64,000 nt of DNA, taken from assembly GCF_018130545.1 (NCBI RefSeq), contig NZ_JAFCKF010000015.1:1-64000 (forward strand), given 5' to 3'. How positions within the stretch are numbered: the stretch's first letter is position 1; every line of letters begins with the position of its first letter. Made by a program: the position numbers and the translations under genes. Below are positions 16,147 to 24,486 of this stretch, piece after piece. The notes beneath the pieces were generated by a model. The model searched no databases. It was not told the origin of the DNA and saw nothing but the letters and a program-made list of their open reading frames with translations. The DNA is from Bradyrhizobium tropiciagri. GTDB lineage: Bacteria; Pseudomonadota; Alphaproteobacteria; Rhizobiales; Xanthobacteraceae.

Positions 16147-17716
16147 GGTCGCCTCCGGCGCGCAGCGCGGCGAGTTGTTTCCAGACCGGCCGCGATGCCA
16201 GCCTGGCATCGAGATAGGTCGGGAAGATGCTGGCGTAGCGCTTCGCCAGCGCGGCGTCAGGCGATTGTGGAGCACTCAGATGCGGCGCAACCCACTGCTC
16301 GGCACAGGCGCGCATATCGGGATAGGCGTCGGTCGCGACCGCGGCGATCATCGCAGCACCTGCGGCGCCGGCCTCGGCACGGCTGCAGATGCGGACGTCG
16401 CAATCCAGCGTAGCCCCGAGAATGGCACCCAACGCACGGCTCTTCGCCGCGCCGCCGGTGATCCTGAGATCGCGCGGCAGCGCCCCCATCGCGGCATAGC
16501 AATCCCGCGCCGCGAAGGCCAGGCCCTCCATCACGCCGCGCATCAGATCGCCATAGCGGTGGCGCGTGCGTAGGCCGAAAAACTGCGCGCTGGCCTCGTG
16601 CGCGACGAACGGGCCGCGCTCGCCGGCATCGGAGATGAACGGATGGAACAGCACCTCGCCGGGCTTGGCCCGCAGCACCTGATCGTCGAGCCGGCGGATC
16701 AATTCGGCACGCGTGCGCGTCACGCCTTCCGCCGCCAGCATGTCGCAGGCGAGGTCGAGCATCCAGTCGATGTTCAGCGTCGCCGCCATGTTGGACTGCA
16801 TCTGGGCATAGTGACCCGGCACCGGGAACGGCATGGTGTAACCGGTGGCCTCGCGGTTCAGCGTCACCGCGTCTGCGCCCGACACCAGCCGCATATGCAT
16901 GCCGGTCGAGCCGATGATGGTGCAGCCGACATCGGGTGACGGATCGTAGAGTCCAGCACCAAGCGCATTGCAGATCACGTCCACATAGCCGAGGCAGACC
17001 GGCACGCCTTCCGGCAGGCCGATCTCCATGGCCGCTGCGGCCGAGAGCGGATGCGTCGTCACCGCTCCATCAACGACCGGCGGGAGCAGGTGCGTCAGCT
17101 CGGCAATACCGATCAATCGCGCGGTCTCGGCATCGAAGCCGCGCTTGCGGAAATCGCCGCACGAAAAGGTCGCCTCCGACGGATCGGTGGCCCGCTCCCC
17201 GGTGAGCAGGAAGTAGAGCCAGTCCTTGCAATGGAACGCCGTTGTCGCCTTTGTGATCGTCTCCGGCACGTGCGCCTGCAACCAGGCCAGCTGCGGTCCC
17301 TGTTGGCAGGCATTGAGCCCGGAGCCGGTGCGACGGTAGAGCGGCGCGTTGCGCTCGCTGGCGCGGATCTCCTCGACCAGCCGCCCGGCGCGCGAGTCGA
17401 GCCACAGCAGCGCCGGCGCAACCGGCCGGCCGTCGTCATCGATCAGCCAGGTGCCATCGCCCTGCCCGGTCACCGCGATCGCCGCGATCCGTGCGGATAG
17501 ATCAGGAACGTCGTTTGCAAGCGCGCGAATGACCGCGACCGTATCGCTCCAGGTCCGCGCCATGTCCTGTTCGACATGCCCGCCGGCCGCGCTGCAATAC
17601 GCATTCGGCCGCGAGACGTCGGCAAGCTGCTCGCCGGCCAGCGTGAACGCCACCGCCTTGATCAGCGAGGTGCCGGCATCGATGCCGATGATGACGTCGC
17701 GGCGCGCGGCGGCCAT
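16139..17716 (-). CDS. FGGY carbohydrate kinase, EryA-like
   Basis: A 525-residue FGGY kinase. The N-terminal phosphate loop is IGIDAGTSLIKAVAF. VTGQGDGTWLIDDDGRP, GLNACQQGPQLAWL, FHCKDWLYFLLTGERATDPSEA, GYVDVICNALGAG, GSTGMHM and MQSNMAATLNIDW all closely resemble my recollection of rhizobial/Brucella erythritol kinase EryA, as does the length. The ATP-side motif is ITGGAAKSRAL. It would phosphorylate erythritol or a related polyol to give the substrate of the downstream GlpD/EryB-type enzyme. eryC/eryH/eryI partners are not in the window; aldolases are present instead. The gene starts 2 bases after the ATPase stop. Confidence 0.85.
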   Translation of the reverse strand: MAAARRDVIIGIDAGTSLIKAVAFTLAGEQLADVSRPNAYCSAAGGHVEQDMARTWSDTVAVIRALANDVPDLSARIAAIAVTGQGDGTWLIDDDGRPVAPALLWLDSRAGRLVEEIRASERNAPLYRRTGSGLNACQQGPQLAWLQAHVPETITKATTAFHCKDWLYFLLTGERATDPSEATFSCGDFRKRGFDAETARLIGIAELTHLLPPVVDGAVTTHPLSAAAAMEIGLPEGVPVCLGYVDVICNALGAGLYDPSPDVGCTIIGSTGMHMRLVSGADAVTLNREATGYTMPFPVPGHYAQMQSNMAATLNIDWMLDLACDMLAAEGVTRTRAELIRRLDDQVLRAKPGEVLFHPFISDAGERGPFVAHEASAQFFGLRTRHRYGDLMRGVMEGLAFAARDCYAAMGALPRDLRITGGAAKSRALGAILGATLDCDVRICSRAEAGAAGAAMIAAVATDAYPDMRACAEQWVAPHLSAPQSPDAALAKRYASIFPTYLDARLASRPVWKQLAALRAGGDHV

Positions 17717-17718
17717 GG

Positions 17719-18840
17719 TCAGGACACCTCCGCATGACGGATGCAGGTCTCATTGCTGCCAAAGATGTGCAAATGACGCGGCTCCAGCGCGAACGGCACA
17801 ATGTCGCCCGGCCGCGCGGCGACGCGGCCCGGCGTGACTGCGATCAGCATGCGGCCGTTGCAATCGCCGGCGACATGCGACTGATCGCCGAGCCATTGAT
17901 TGGAGACGACCTTGACCCTGACGGCACCGGTCCCGACCGCGATCTTTTGCGGACGGATGCCGATCCGCACCTGCGGCGTGCCGGCGAGCGCCTTCGTGGC
18001 CTCGCTGTCCAGCCCCGCACCGCTGATATCGAAGTGCATGTCAGTCCCGACCGACAGGCGGAAGCCGCCATCCGACCGCGCCACACTGGCATCGAGCAAG
18101 TTCATCGGCGGCTCGCCGATGAAGCTCGCGACGAACAGATTGGCGGGTTTGCTTTTCAGCTCCTTCTCGCTGGCGAACTGCTGCAGCACGCCGCCTTCCA
18201 TCACCGCGATCCGATCGGCCAGTGCGCTCGCTTCGGTCTGGTCATGGGTGACGAAGATCGCGGTCATGCCGCGCTCGGCGAGCAGGCTCTTGATCCGGCC
18301 GCGCAGCACCGCGCGCAGCTGCGGTTCGAGCTGTCCCATCGGCTCGTCGAGCAGATAGAGATCGGCGTCGCGCACCAGCGCCCGCGCCAACGACACGCGC
18401 TGCTGCTGGCCGCCGGAGATCGCACGCGGATAGCTGTCGAGGATGTCCTCGATCTCGACCAGCCGGGCGATCTCGTCGACGCGGCGCGTCACCTCACTGC
18501 GCGACAGCTGGGCCGATTTCAACGCGAATGCGATGTTCTCGCGGACCGTGAGCGGTGGATAGAGCGAATAGCCCTCGAAGGCCATCGCGACCTTGCGCCG
18601 CGCCGGCGGCAGCTCGTGGATCCGCCGCCCGCCGAGCGCGATCGATCCGGCCGAGACATCCTCGAACCCCGCGATCATGCGCAAGGTCGAGGTCTTGCCG
18701 CAGCCCGACGATCCCAACAGCGCGACGATCTCACCCTTCTCGACCGCCATGTCGAGCGCACGCACCGCATGCACCGGCGGCTTGCCGCGGCTCTGGTAGA
18801 CCTTGTCGATGCCTCGAAGCTCGAGCATGTCCATGACCAT
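17719..18840 (-). CDS. ABC importer ATPase with altered Q-loop
   Basis: A 373-residue MalK-type ATPase. Walker A GSSGCGKTS, signature ISGGQQQRV (141-149), Walker B LYLLDEP with Glu166, and switch His199 are present. Two departures stand out. The Q-loop glutamine is replaced by glutamate (AMAFEGYSLYP, Glu89), and the D-loop reads GQLE instead of SxLD. Three ATGs cluster at the start (18840, 18834, 18828); AGGAG lies just upstream. It probably forms a heterodimer with the next ATPase, whose catalytic residues are also changed. Confidence 0.88.
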   Translation of the reverse strand: MVMDMLELRGIDKVYQSRGKPPVHAVRALDMAVEKGEIVALLGSSGCGKTSTLRMIAGFEDVSAGSIALGGRRIHELPPARRKVAMAFEGYSLYPPLTVRENIAFALKSAQLSRSEVTRRVDEIARLVEIEDILDSYPRAISGGQQQRVSLARALVRDADLYLLDEPMGQLEPQLRAVLRGRIKSLLAERGMTAIFVTHDQTEASALADRIAVMEGGVLQQFASEKELKSKPANLFVASFIGEPPMNLLDASVARSDGGFRLSVGTDMHFDISGAGLDSEATKALAGTPQVRIGIRPQKIAVGTGAVRVKVVSNQWLGDQSHVAGDCNGRMLIAVTPGRVAARPGDIVPFALEPRHLHIFGSNETCIRHAEVS

Positions 18841-18846
18841 CCGCTC

Positions 18847-19944
18847 CTATGCCGCCTTGAGCCGGTGGGTTTGCCCGATCCGCAACCCGGTCGCGCGATC
18901 GAACAGCATCGCTGCATCCGGCGCGAAACGGACGAACACGCTATCGTCCGCCACGCCTTGCGGTGCATCCGGCGGCAGCGCCGCCAGCCATTCCGTTCCG
19001 TCAGCGAGACGAAGCAGCAGCACCGCCTTCTCATGCATCGGCGTGATCGCGAGGATACGCGCCGGGATGGCGTCGTCAGCGGACGCAGACGACACCACGA
19101 GATCCTCCGGCCGAACGCCTAGCCAACATGCGCCGGGAAACGCCAAACCATCGGCGGCCCCGAGCCGCATCCTGGCGCCGGCGACGTCCGTCGTCAGCAT
19201 GCCGTGCTCTGCGACCGGAGAAACCTCGGCGAGGTTGATGGTCGGATCGCCGAACAGCCGCGCGATCGCGACCGAGGCCGGCTGGGCATAGATATCGGCG
19301 GGTGTCGCGACCTGGACGAGCCGGCCGTCGATCAGCACCGCGATACGGTCGGCGATCGCCATCGCCTCGCGATAGTCCTGGGTCACGTAGAGCACGGCGG
19401 CCGTGCCGCGCCGCAACAGGTTCGGCAGCTCGAGCCGCATCTCGTAGCGCAGCTTGGCGTCGACGTTGCGCAGGGGATCATCGAGCAGCAGCACGTCCGG
19501 ATTGCCGATCAGCGCGCGGGCCAGCGCGGTGCGCTGCTTCTGCCCGTTCGACAATTCGCGCGGCGCGTGGCCGAGCACATGCTCGATCTTGAGCAGCTTG
19601 CTGATCGCGGCAACGCGGTTCGCAACATCGCTGCCGCTGGCGCGCAGGCCGCTTGCGATATTGTCACGGGCGGTCATGTGCGGAAACAGCGCAAAATTCT
19701 GGAACGCCATGCCGATACCACGCCGCTCCGGCGGCGCGCCGACGATCGAGCGGCCGCCGACGGTGATATCACCGCTGTCAGGCTCGAACATGCCCGCAAT
19801 CATGCGCAGCAGCACGGTCTTGCCGCTGCCGGAGGGGCCGAACACCGCGACGATCTCGCCGGGTTCGACCGCCAGCGACAATCCATCCGCGGGCCGTGTC
19901 GCACCGAATGCCTTGCTCACCGAACTGATTTCGAGACGCGCCAT
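18847..19944 (-). CDS. ABC importer ATPase with degenerate catalytic residues
   Basis: A 365-residue ATPase of the same operon. Walker A GPSGSGKTV and Q-loop FQNFALFP are normal. The signature reads LSNGQKQR (131-138). The residue after Walker B is Asp156 instead of Glu (LLLDDP). The switch histidine is Gln189 (VTQDYREA). The codon for Gln189 is CAG in a clean frame. Loss of both catalytic Glu and switch His suggests a low-activity site, compensated by its partner ATPase. A C-terminal TOBE-like domain is present. It lies 4 bases after the permease gene. Confidence 0.88.
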   Translation of the reverse strand: MARLEISSVSKAFGATRPADGLSLAVEPGEIVAVFGPSGSGKTVLLRMIAGMFEPDSGDITVGGRSIVGAPPERRGIGMAFQNFALFPHMTARDNIASGLRASGSDVANRVAAISKLLKIEHVLGHAPRELSNGQKQRTALARALIGNPDVLLLDDPLRNVDAKLRYEMRLELPNLLRRGTAAVLYVTQDYREAMAIADRIAVLIDGRLVQVATPADIYAQPASVAIARLFGDPTINLAEVSPVAEHGMLTTDVAGARMRLGAADGLAFPGACWLGVRPEDLVVSSASADDAIPARILAITPMHEKAVLLLRLADGTEWLAALPPDAPQGVADDSVFVRFAPDAAMLFDRATGLRIGQTHRLKAA

Positions 19945-19948
19945 CGGA

Positions 19949-20806
19949 TCAACCCTTCACCGCGCCGAGCGAGAGACCCTCGACCAGGTAGCGCTGCGCA
20001 TAAAGCGCCAGCAACAGGGTCGGCGTCACCGACAGCACGATCGCCGCCGCGATCTGGCCGTACTGGATTCCGGACGCGGTCACGAAAGCAAGCGCGCCGA
20101 CCGTTACTGGTTGCTTGTCCGCGGAGGCAAGGATCAATGCGAAGACGAAATTGTTCCAGCAAAAGATGAACGACAGCAAGCCCGCCGCGGCGATGCCGGG
20201 TCCCGCCAGCGGCACCGCGATCCGGGTGAAGGCCTCGCGCCAGGAATGCCCGGCGAGCCGATAGGCATGCTCAATGTCAGGGCTGATGTCCTCGAAATAG
20301 CCGCGCACAATCCACAGGATCAGCGGCAGCGCGATCAGCTGATAGACCCAGACGATGCCGAAGTAGGTGTCGCTGAGGCCGAGCTCCTGATAGTACAGCG
20401 ACAGCGGCAGCAGCACGAGCAGCGGCGGCGCGAAGCGGAATGACAGCAGCGTGAAAGCGATGGTTTCGCCAAGGCGAAATTTGAAGCGCGCAAAGGCGTA
20501 GGCCGCCGGCACGCCGAGCAGCAGCGCCAGCAGCACCGCGGCGCTCGACAGCACGACGCTGTTGAACAGATTGCGCATGAAGGGCATCTGCAGACTGCCC
20601 GCTGCGGTGCGCAGCTGGCCGGAGATCAGCGCCTCGTAATTCGCAAGCGTCGGCTCGAACAGGATCCGCGGCGGGATCCTCAAGATCTGATCGTTGTTCT
20701 GGAACGACATCATGAAGATCCAGACGATCGGGAACATGAAGAAGATCAGGATCAGCGTCAGCGCTATCCCACGGAAGATGCGACCGGCAAGGCTGGAATG
20801 TTCCAT
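19949..20806 (-). CDS. ABC importer permease (MalG-like)
   Basis: A 285-residue inner-membrane permease with six hydrophobic helices. The EAA loop is IEHAYRLAGHSWREAFTRIAVP, where EAA is replaced by EHA. I choose the ATG at 20806 because GGGGAGGGG lies 4 bases upstream; a GTG at 20824 overlapping the previous stop is possible. It pairs with the 20821 permease to form the membrane part of the second polyol importer. Confidence 0.88.
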   Translation of the reverse strand: MEHSSLAGRIFRGIALTLILIFFMFPIVWIFMMSFQNNDQILRIPPRILFEPTLANYEALISGQLRTAAGSLQMPFMRNLFNSVVLSSAAVLLALLLGVPAAYAFARFKFRLGETIAFTLLSFRFAPPLLVLLPLSLYYQELGLSDTYFGIVWVYQLIALPLILWIVRGYFEDISPDIEHAYRLAGHSWREAFTRIAVPLAGPGIAAAGLLSFIFCWNNFVFALILASADKQPVTVGALAFVTASGIQYGQIAAAIVLSVTPTLLLALYAQRYLVEGLSLGAVKG

Positions 20807-20820
20807 CGTGCCCCTCCCCG

Positions 20821-21756
20821 TCACGCGTGGCCGTGCGCACGCTCGCGCAACCGCAGCCAGTTCTTGATGAAGATGTTCGACAGGATGTTGGTGATCAGCC
20901 AGAGGATCATCAACAGCGCCGCGGACCTGCCGACATTGGTGTACTGGAAGAACTCCAGATAGGCCTGCACCTGGAACACCATCAGCCGGTCGCCCGGCCC
21001 GCCCTGCGTCATCGCGTAGATGATGTCGAACTGCTGGATCGAATCGAGCAGCCGGAACAGCGACGCCGTGATGATATAGGGCGCCAACATCGGCAGCGTG
21101 ATGCGGAAGAACACGAAGCTCGCCGGCACGCCGTCAAGCGCTGCGGCCTCGAAGGGCTGCCGCGGCAGCGAGCGCAAGCCCGCCAGCAGCAGGATCATGA
21201 TGAAGGGCGTATAGACCCAGACGTCGACCAGCACGACCGTGAACAGCGCGCTCGACGGATCGGACGCCCATTTGAAATCGGTGACGCCGAACAGGCTGAC
21301 CATGTAGGACAGGATGCCGAAGCTCGGATTGGTCATCAGCTTCCACATCAGCGCGGCGATTGCGGGCGCGGTCATCAGCGGCAGCAGCAGCATGATCGAC
21401 ACCGCGTTGTGGAAACGGGTCGGCCGGCGCAGCAGCAGCGCGATGCCAAGGCCGAGCAGCAGCTCGACCACCACCGTCAGCACGGTATAGGTGATCGACA
21501 CCTGGAACGTATTCCAGAACGCCGGATCGGACAGGAAGTCGATGTAGTTTCCGGCGCCGATGAAGCCGCGCAGATAAGGCAGGTTCAGCCGGTAACGCTG
21601 CAGCGAGTAGACCGCCGCGGTCACGAACGGAACCAGGATCGCCACGCAGATCAGCAGCGCCGGCAGGCTCAGCAGATAGGGCAACAGGCGCACGCGCGGC
21701 CTTGGTTTGGCCGGCGCTGCCTGCGCGTTCGTCGGGAGGGATTGGACCATGCTCAT
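20821..21756 (-). CDS. ABC importer permease (MalF-like)
   Basis: A 311-residue permease with a short proline-rich N-terminus and six membrane helices. The coupling loop is PFEAALDGVPASFVFFRITLP-like (PFEAAALDGV). Two ATGs (21756 and 21750) lack a good ribosome site. As in the first importer, hairpins separate this gene from the binding-protein gene. The frame upstream to 21852 lies across the hairpins and is not coding-like. Confidence 0.88.
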   Translation of the reverse strand: MSMVQSLPTNAQAAPAKPRPRVRLLPYLLSLPALLICVAILVPFVTAAVYSLQRYRLNLPYLRGFIGAGNYIDFLSDPAFWNTFQVSITYTVLTVVVELLLGLGIALLLRRPTRFHNAVSIMLLLPLMTAPAIAALMWKLMTNPSFGILSYMVSLFGVTDFKWASDPSSALFTVVLVDVWVYTPFIMILLLAGLRSLPRQPFEAAALDGVPASFVFFRITLPMLAPYIITASLFRLLDSIQQFDIIYAMTQGGPGDRLMVFQVQAYLEFFQYTNVGRSAALLMILWLITNILSNIFIKNWLRLRERAHGHA

Positions 21757-21788
21757 GATGATAAGAGATCGCGTTCCGCTGGCAAACG

Positions 21789-21856
21789 CCGCCGGCTCGG
21801 ATGGGACAAGGGTCCGAGCCGGCGGATGAACGCGGTGCGGGGGATCATGCACCGCG
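21789..21856 (-). promoter_or_regulatory. Two tandem hairpins between binding protein and permease genes
   Basis: The first is a perfect 13-base-pair inverted repeat, CCGCCGGCTCGGA (21789-21801) with TCCGAGCCGGCGG (21813-21825). The second is CGCGGTGC (21831-21838) with GCACCGCG (21849-21856). Both lie in the 110 bases after the binding-protein stop and neither has a T-run. They probably protect or terminate part of the transcript so that the binding protein exceeds the permeases. Confidence 0.7.
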
Positions 21857-21867
21857 GGCTTGATCGG

Positions 21868-23307
21868 TCAGCCGAGACCGGCCTGCTTGAGCTGGCGGTT
21901 GATGCTGTCGGCGAGCTTGTCGAGCCCCTCGTCGACGCTGATCTCCTTCGCCACCATCTTCTGCAGCGAGGCCGCCCATTCGGTGGTCAGGTCGAAGAAC
22001 AGCGGCTGTGCGGTGAAGTAGATCTTGGCGCCGGGCGCGGAGACGTCGTGCTGCTCCAGATAGCCCGGATAGGATTTGGCGATACGGTCGCGGAACTCGC
22101 TGTCCTTCCACACCGACGCGCGCACCGGGTTGACGAAATCCATCTTCCGCGCGCCGAACAGATCGTGCTCGACGGACGCCGCCCATTGCATGAACAGCCA
22201 CGCCGCGTCCTTCTGCTTGGAGAAGGTCGACATCGCGAGCGACCAGATCCAGACGTTCGGGGTCGGCGCCTTGGCGGCCGGATTGGCGGCAAACGGCGCG
22301 TAACCGAGATGCCCCTTCTCCTTGTTGTCGCCGCCGTTCATGAAGTAGCCGAGGATGTCGGCGTCGAAGATCATGCCGGAGGCGCCGGCGCCGACGTCAG
22401 TGCCGACCTGGTACCAGGTGTAGGTCGACCAGTTCTTCGGCCCCGAGGTCTGGATCATCTTGACCCATTTGTCGTGGAATTCCTTCGAGGCCTTGGTGTT
22501 CATCGCGGCTTTCAGCTTGCCGCCCTCCATCACGAAGTCCTTCTGGCCGAAGTTGGAATAGGCCGACAGGAAGCCGGGATGGATGCTCGCCCAAGAGCGC
22601 GAGCCGCGCACACCGATGCCGTAGGGCCCACCTGCGTCCTTGGTGACCTTGGCCGCGACCTCCAGCATCTCGTCGAGATTCTTCGGCGGCTTGACGCCGA
22701 CCTTGTCGAAGATGTTGCGGTTGTAGGTGATGTTGTTGAGCTCATAGCCCCACGGGATGCACCACTGCTTGGCCTTGCCCGAGCCGAGCTCGGAGCCGGC
22801 GACGCCGTCCCACGCCGTGGACGCGCGCAAGCCCGGCAGCACGTCGTCCCAGGCGAAGGCCGGGTTGGTCTTGGCCGGATCCTTGATGTAGGTGTTGAGG
22901 TCCTCGATCCAGCCCGCCGGACCGTAGGTCCAGGTCATGTAGGCGCCGGTCATGAAGGCGTCGTACTGATCCGACTTCGACGACAGCGCCGCCGTCACCT
23001 TGTCAAAATAGACGTCTTCCGGGAAGATGTCGTAGGTGACGTTCATGCCGGTGAGCGCCTTGAACGCCTCGATGTCTCCGATCATCGCATCGACATAAGG
23101 ATGCTTGTTGAGCAGCAGCTTGACGGTCTTGCCGCTCTGCGCCTTCCAGTTGAAATCCGCGGCCATCGCCTTCGACACCGATGAGGCGAAGGTGGCGTTT
23201 GCGGCGATGCCCGCGATGCCGAGCTTGGCGGCGCCGTCGAGGAGATCGCGGCGGCTGATGCGTTTGGCAGCGTAGGAGTCGAACAGATTCTTCTCGCGAT
23301 CGAACAT
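21868..23307 (-). CDS. ABC importer solute-binding protein, Tat-type signal
   Basis: A 479-residue periplasmic binding protein. The N-terminus holds a twin-arginine motif (RISRRDLLDGAAKLGIAGIA, Arg19-Arg20) and a cleavage-like VSKAMAADF near residue 50, so export by Tat is likely. The mature part (TVKLLLNKHPYVDAMIGDIEAF, WCIPWGYELNNITYN, NVWIWSLAMS) is a family 1 sugar/polyol binding protein. It follows the SorC-type regulator by 28 bases and is probably on the same transcript. Substrate is unknown. Confidence 0.88.
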   Translation of the reverse strand: MFDREKNLFDSYAAKRISRRDLLDGAAKLGIAGIAANATFASSVSKAMAADFNWKAQSGKTVKLLLNKHPYVDAMIGDIEAFKALTGMNVTYDIFPEDVYFDKVTAALSSKSDQYDAFMTGAYMTWTYGPAGWIEDLNTYIKDPAKTNPAFAWDDVLPGLRASTAWDGVAGSELGSGKAKQWCIPWGYELNNITYNRNIFDKVGVKPPKNLDEMLEVAAKVTKDAGGPYGIGVRGSRSWASIHPGFLSAYSNFGQKDFVMEGGKLKAAMNTKASKEFHDKWVKMIQTSGPKNWSTYTWYQVGTDVGAGASGMIFDADILGYFMNGGDNKEKGHLGYAPFAANPAAKAPTPNVWIWSLAMSTFSKQKDAAWLFMQWAASVEHDLFGARKMDFVNPVRASVWKDSEFRDRIAKSYPGYLEQHDVSAPGAKIYFTAQPLFFDLTTEWAASLQKMVAKEISVDEGLDKLADSINRQLKQAGLG

Positions 23308-23335
23308 GTATTTCCTCTCCTTGTTGACGCTTGTT

Positions 23336-24352
23336 TTATGTGTCCTTCCGGGTCTTGCTTCTTGTCTTGCCGGATGTAGTCTCCGGCTTGTCTGTTGCGA
23401 GCGCCTTTGCGGTCGCTTCGTCGATGATGAGGCCGTGCAGCATGCCGCTGCGCAGCACCCCGCGCAGCGCGGTTACCTTGGCCGGGCCGCCGGCGATGGC
23501 GACGATGCGGTGCTTCCTGAGATCGGCCATGCTCATCGAGGTGGCGCGCGCGGACAGATCGGTGTCGAGCACCGCGCCGTCGGCACTGAAGAAATGTCCG
23601 AGCAGATCGGCACAGGCGCCGACCCGCTTCAGCTCGGCGACTTCGTCCGGCTTGATCATGCCGCTCGACACCAGGAAGCCATCGCGGCTGACCTGGCCGA
23701 TGCCGACGAACAGCAGCGAGGCCTGCCGCGCCAGCGCGAACACGTCGGCGATGCCGAATTGCTGCATCAGCACGGCGCGATCGGCGACCGAGTTGGCGAA
23801 CACCGGCACCGGCAGCAGATAGGCTTCCGCGCCGGTGCGCTCGGCGAGGCGATGAATCACGTCGAACGGATTGGCGGCGAATTTCCGCGTCAGTCCGCCG
23901 AGCAGCGACACGAATTGCGCGTCGCGCGCCGGCGTCTGCGGCATCTGCTCGACTACGGCGGCAAGCGTGCGACCATGGCCGACGCCGATTACCTTGTCGT
24001 CGCCGCGCTCGAGGATCTGGCGCAGGAAGCTTGCGCCTTCCAGCGCCAGTGCCTTCAGCGGCAGATCGACCTCGCCGAGATCTGGCGCGACGCGGCAGAA
24101 CGCAAGGCCGAAGCGCTGCGTGAGATCGTTCTCCAGCGCGACGCATTCGGCGACCGGTCCCTCGACGAAGACGCGGATCATGCCCTCGCGGCTGGCGCGC
24201 GCGATCAGGCGATGCGCCTTGGTGCTCTGGATGTTGAGGCGGTCGGCGACCTCCGACTGGGTCAATCCTGCCGCGAAATACAGCCAGGCCGCCCGCGTCG
24301 CGAGCGACGCCTCGCCGTCGATTACCGGCAGCCTGTCGGGCGGAGTAGCCAT
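23336..24352 (-). CDS. SorC/DeoR-type sugar-sensing regulator, EryD-like
   Basis: A 338-residue regulator. The N-terminal HTH is RAAWLYFAAGLTQSEVADRL with IQSTKAHRLIARA (about 18-52). A sugar-binding SorC domain follows with GVGHGRTLAAVV, FVSLLGGLTRK, LFVGIGQVSRDG and VAIAGGPAKVTALRG, which matches the family's phosphosugar pocket. Its neighbours and length recall EryD. It is the first gene of the minus-strand polyol block and divergent from the FGGY kinase at 24487. The intergenic palindrome at 24388 is its likely operator. Confidence 0.88.
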   Translation of the reverse strand: MATPPDRLPVIDGEASLATRAAWLYFAAGLTQSEVADRLNIQSTKAHRLIARASREGMIRVFVEGPVAECVALENDLTQRFGLAFCRVAPDLGEVDLPLKALALEGASFLRQILERGDDKVIGVGHGRTLAAVVEQMPQTPARDAQFVSLLGGLTRKFAANPFDVIHRLAERTGAEAYLLPVPVFANSVADRAVLMQQFGIADVFALARQASLLFVGIGQVSRDGFLVSSGMIKPDEVAELKRVGACADLLGHFFSADGAVLDTDLSARATSMSMADLRKHRIVAIAGGPAKVTALRGVLRSGMLHGLIIDEATAKALATDKPETTSGKTRSKTRKDT

Positions 24353-24387
24353 GTCCGGAAAAGTCCGCTTGCAAATTTCTTCACGTC

Positions 24388-24403
24388 CTGCAAAAAATTG
24401 CAG
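24388..24403. promoter_or_regulatory. Palindrome CTGCAA-N4-TTGCAG in divergent promoter region
   Basis: A perfect 16-base palindrome with A4 centre lies between the divergent SorC-type regulator and FGGY kinase genes. A further TTGCAAATT half-site sits at 24369-24377, so two TGCAA elements are 20 bases apart, about two helical turns. This is the layout expected for a SorC-family tetramer operator controlling both directions. The regulator assignment is inferred. Confidence 0.55.
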
Positions 24404-24486
24404 AGGCCGAACGGGGCGTCAATCCCCCAAACGTGCTGCAGCGCAACCAACGTCGGCGCGCGGGCACCAGAGAGCGGTGAAGTCGG

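Noticed and set aside
12855-17716. A canonical erythritol (ery) operon
   Set aside because: The kinase, dehydrogenase and regulator are ery-like, but eryC/H/I are absent and aldolases and a hydroxyacid dehydrogenase are present, so I do not assign ery symbols.
20827-23184. A 785-codon plus-strand open frame
   Set aside because: It runs antisense to the permease and binding-protein genes, is extremely rich in R, H, Q and D, and has no domain motifs. It is a shadow of GC-rich codon usage.
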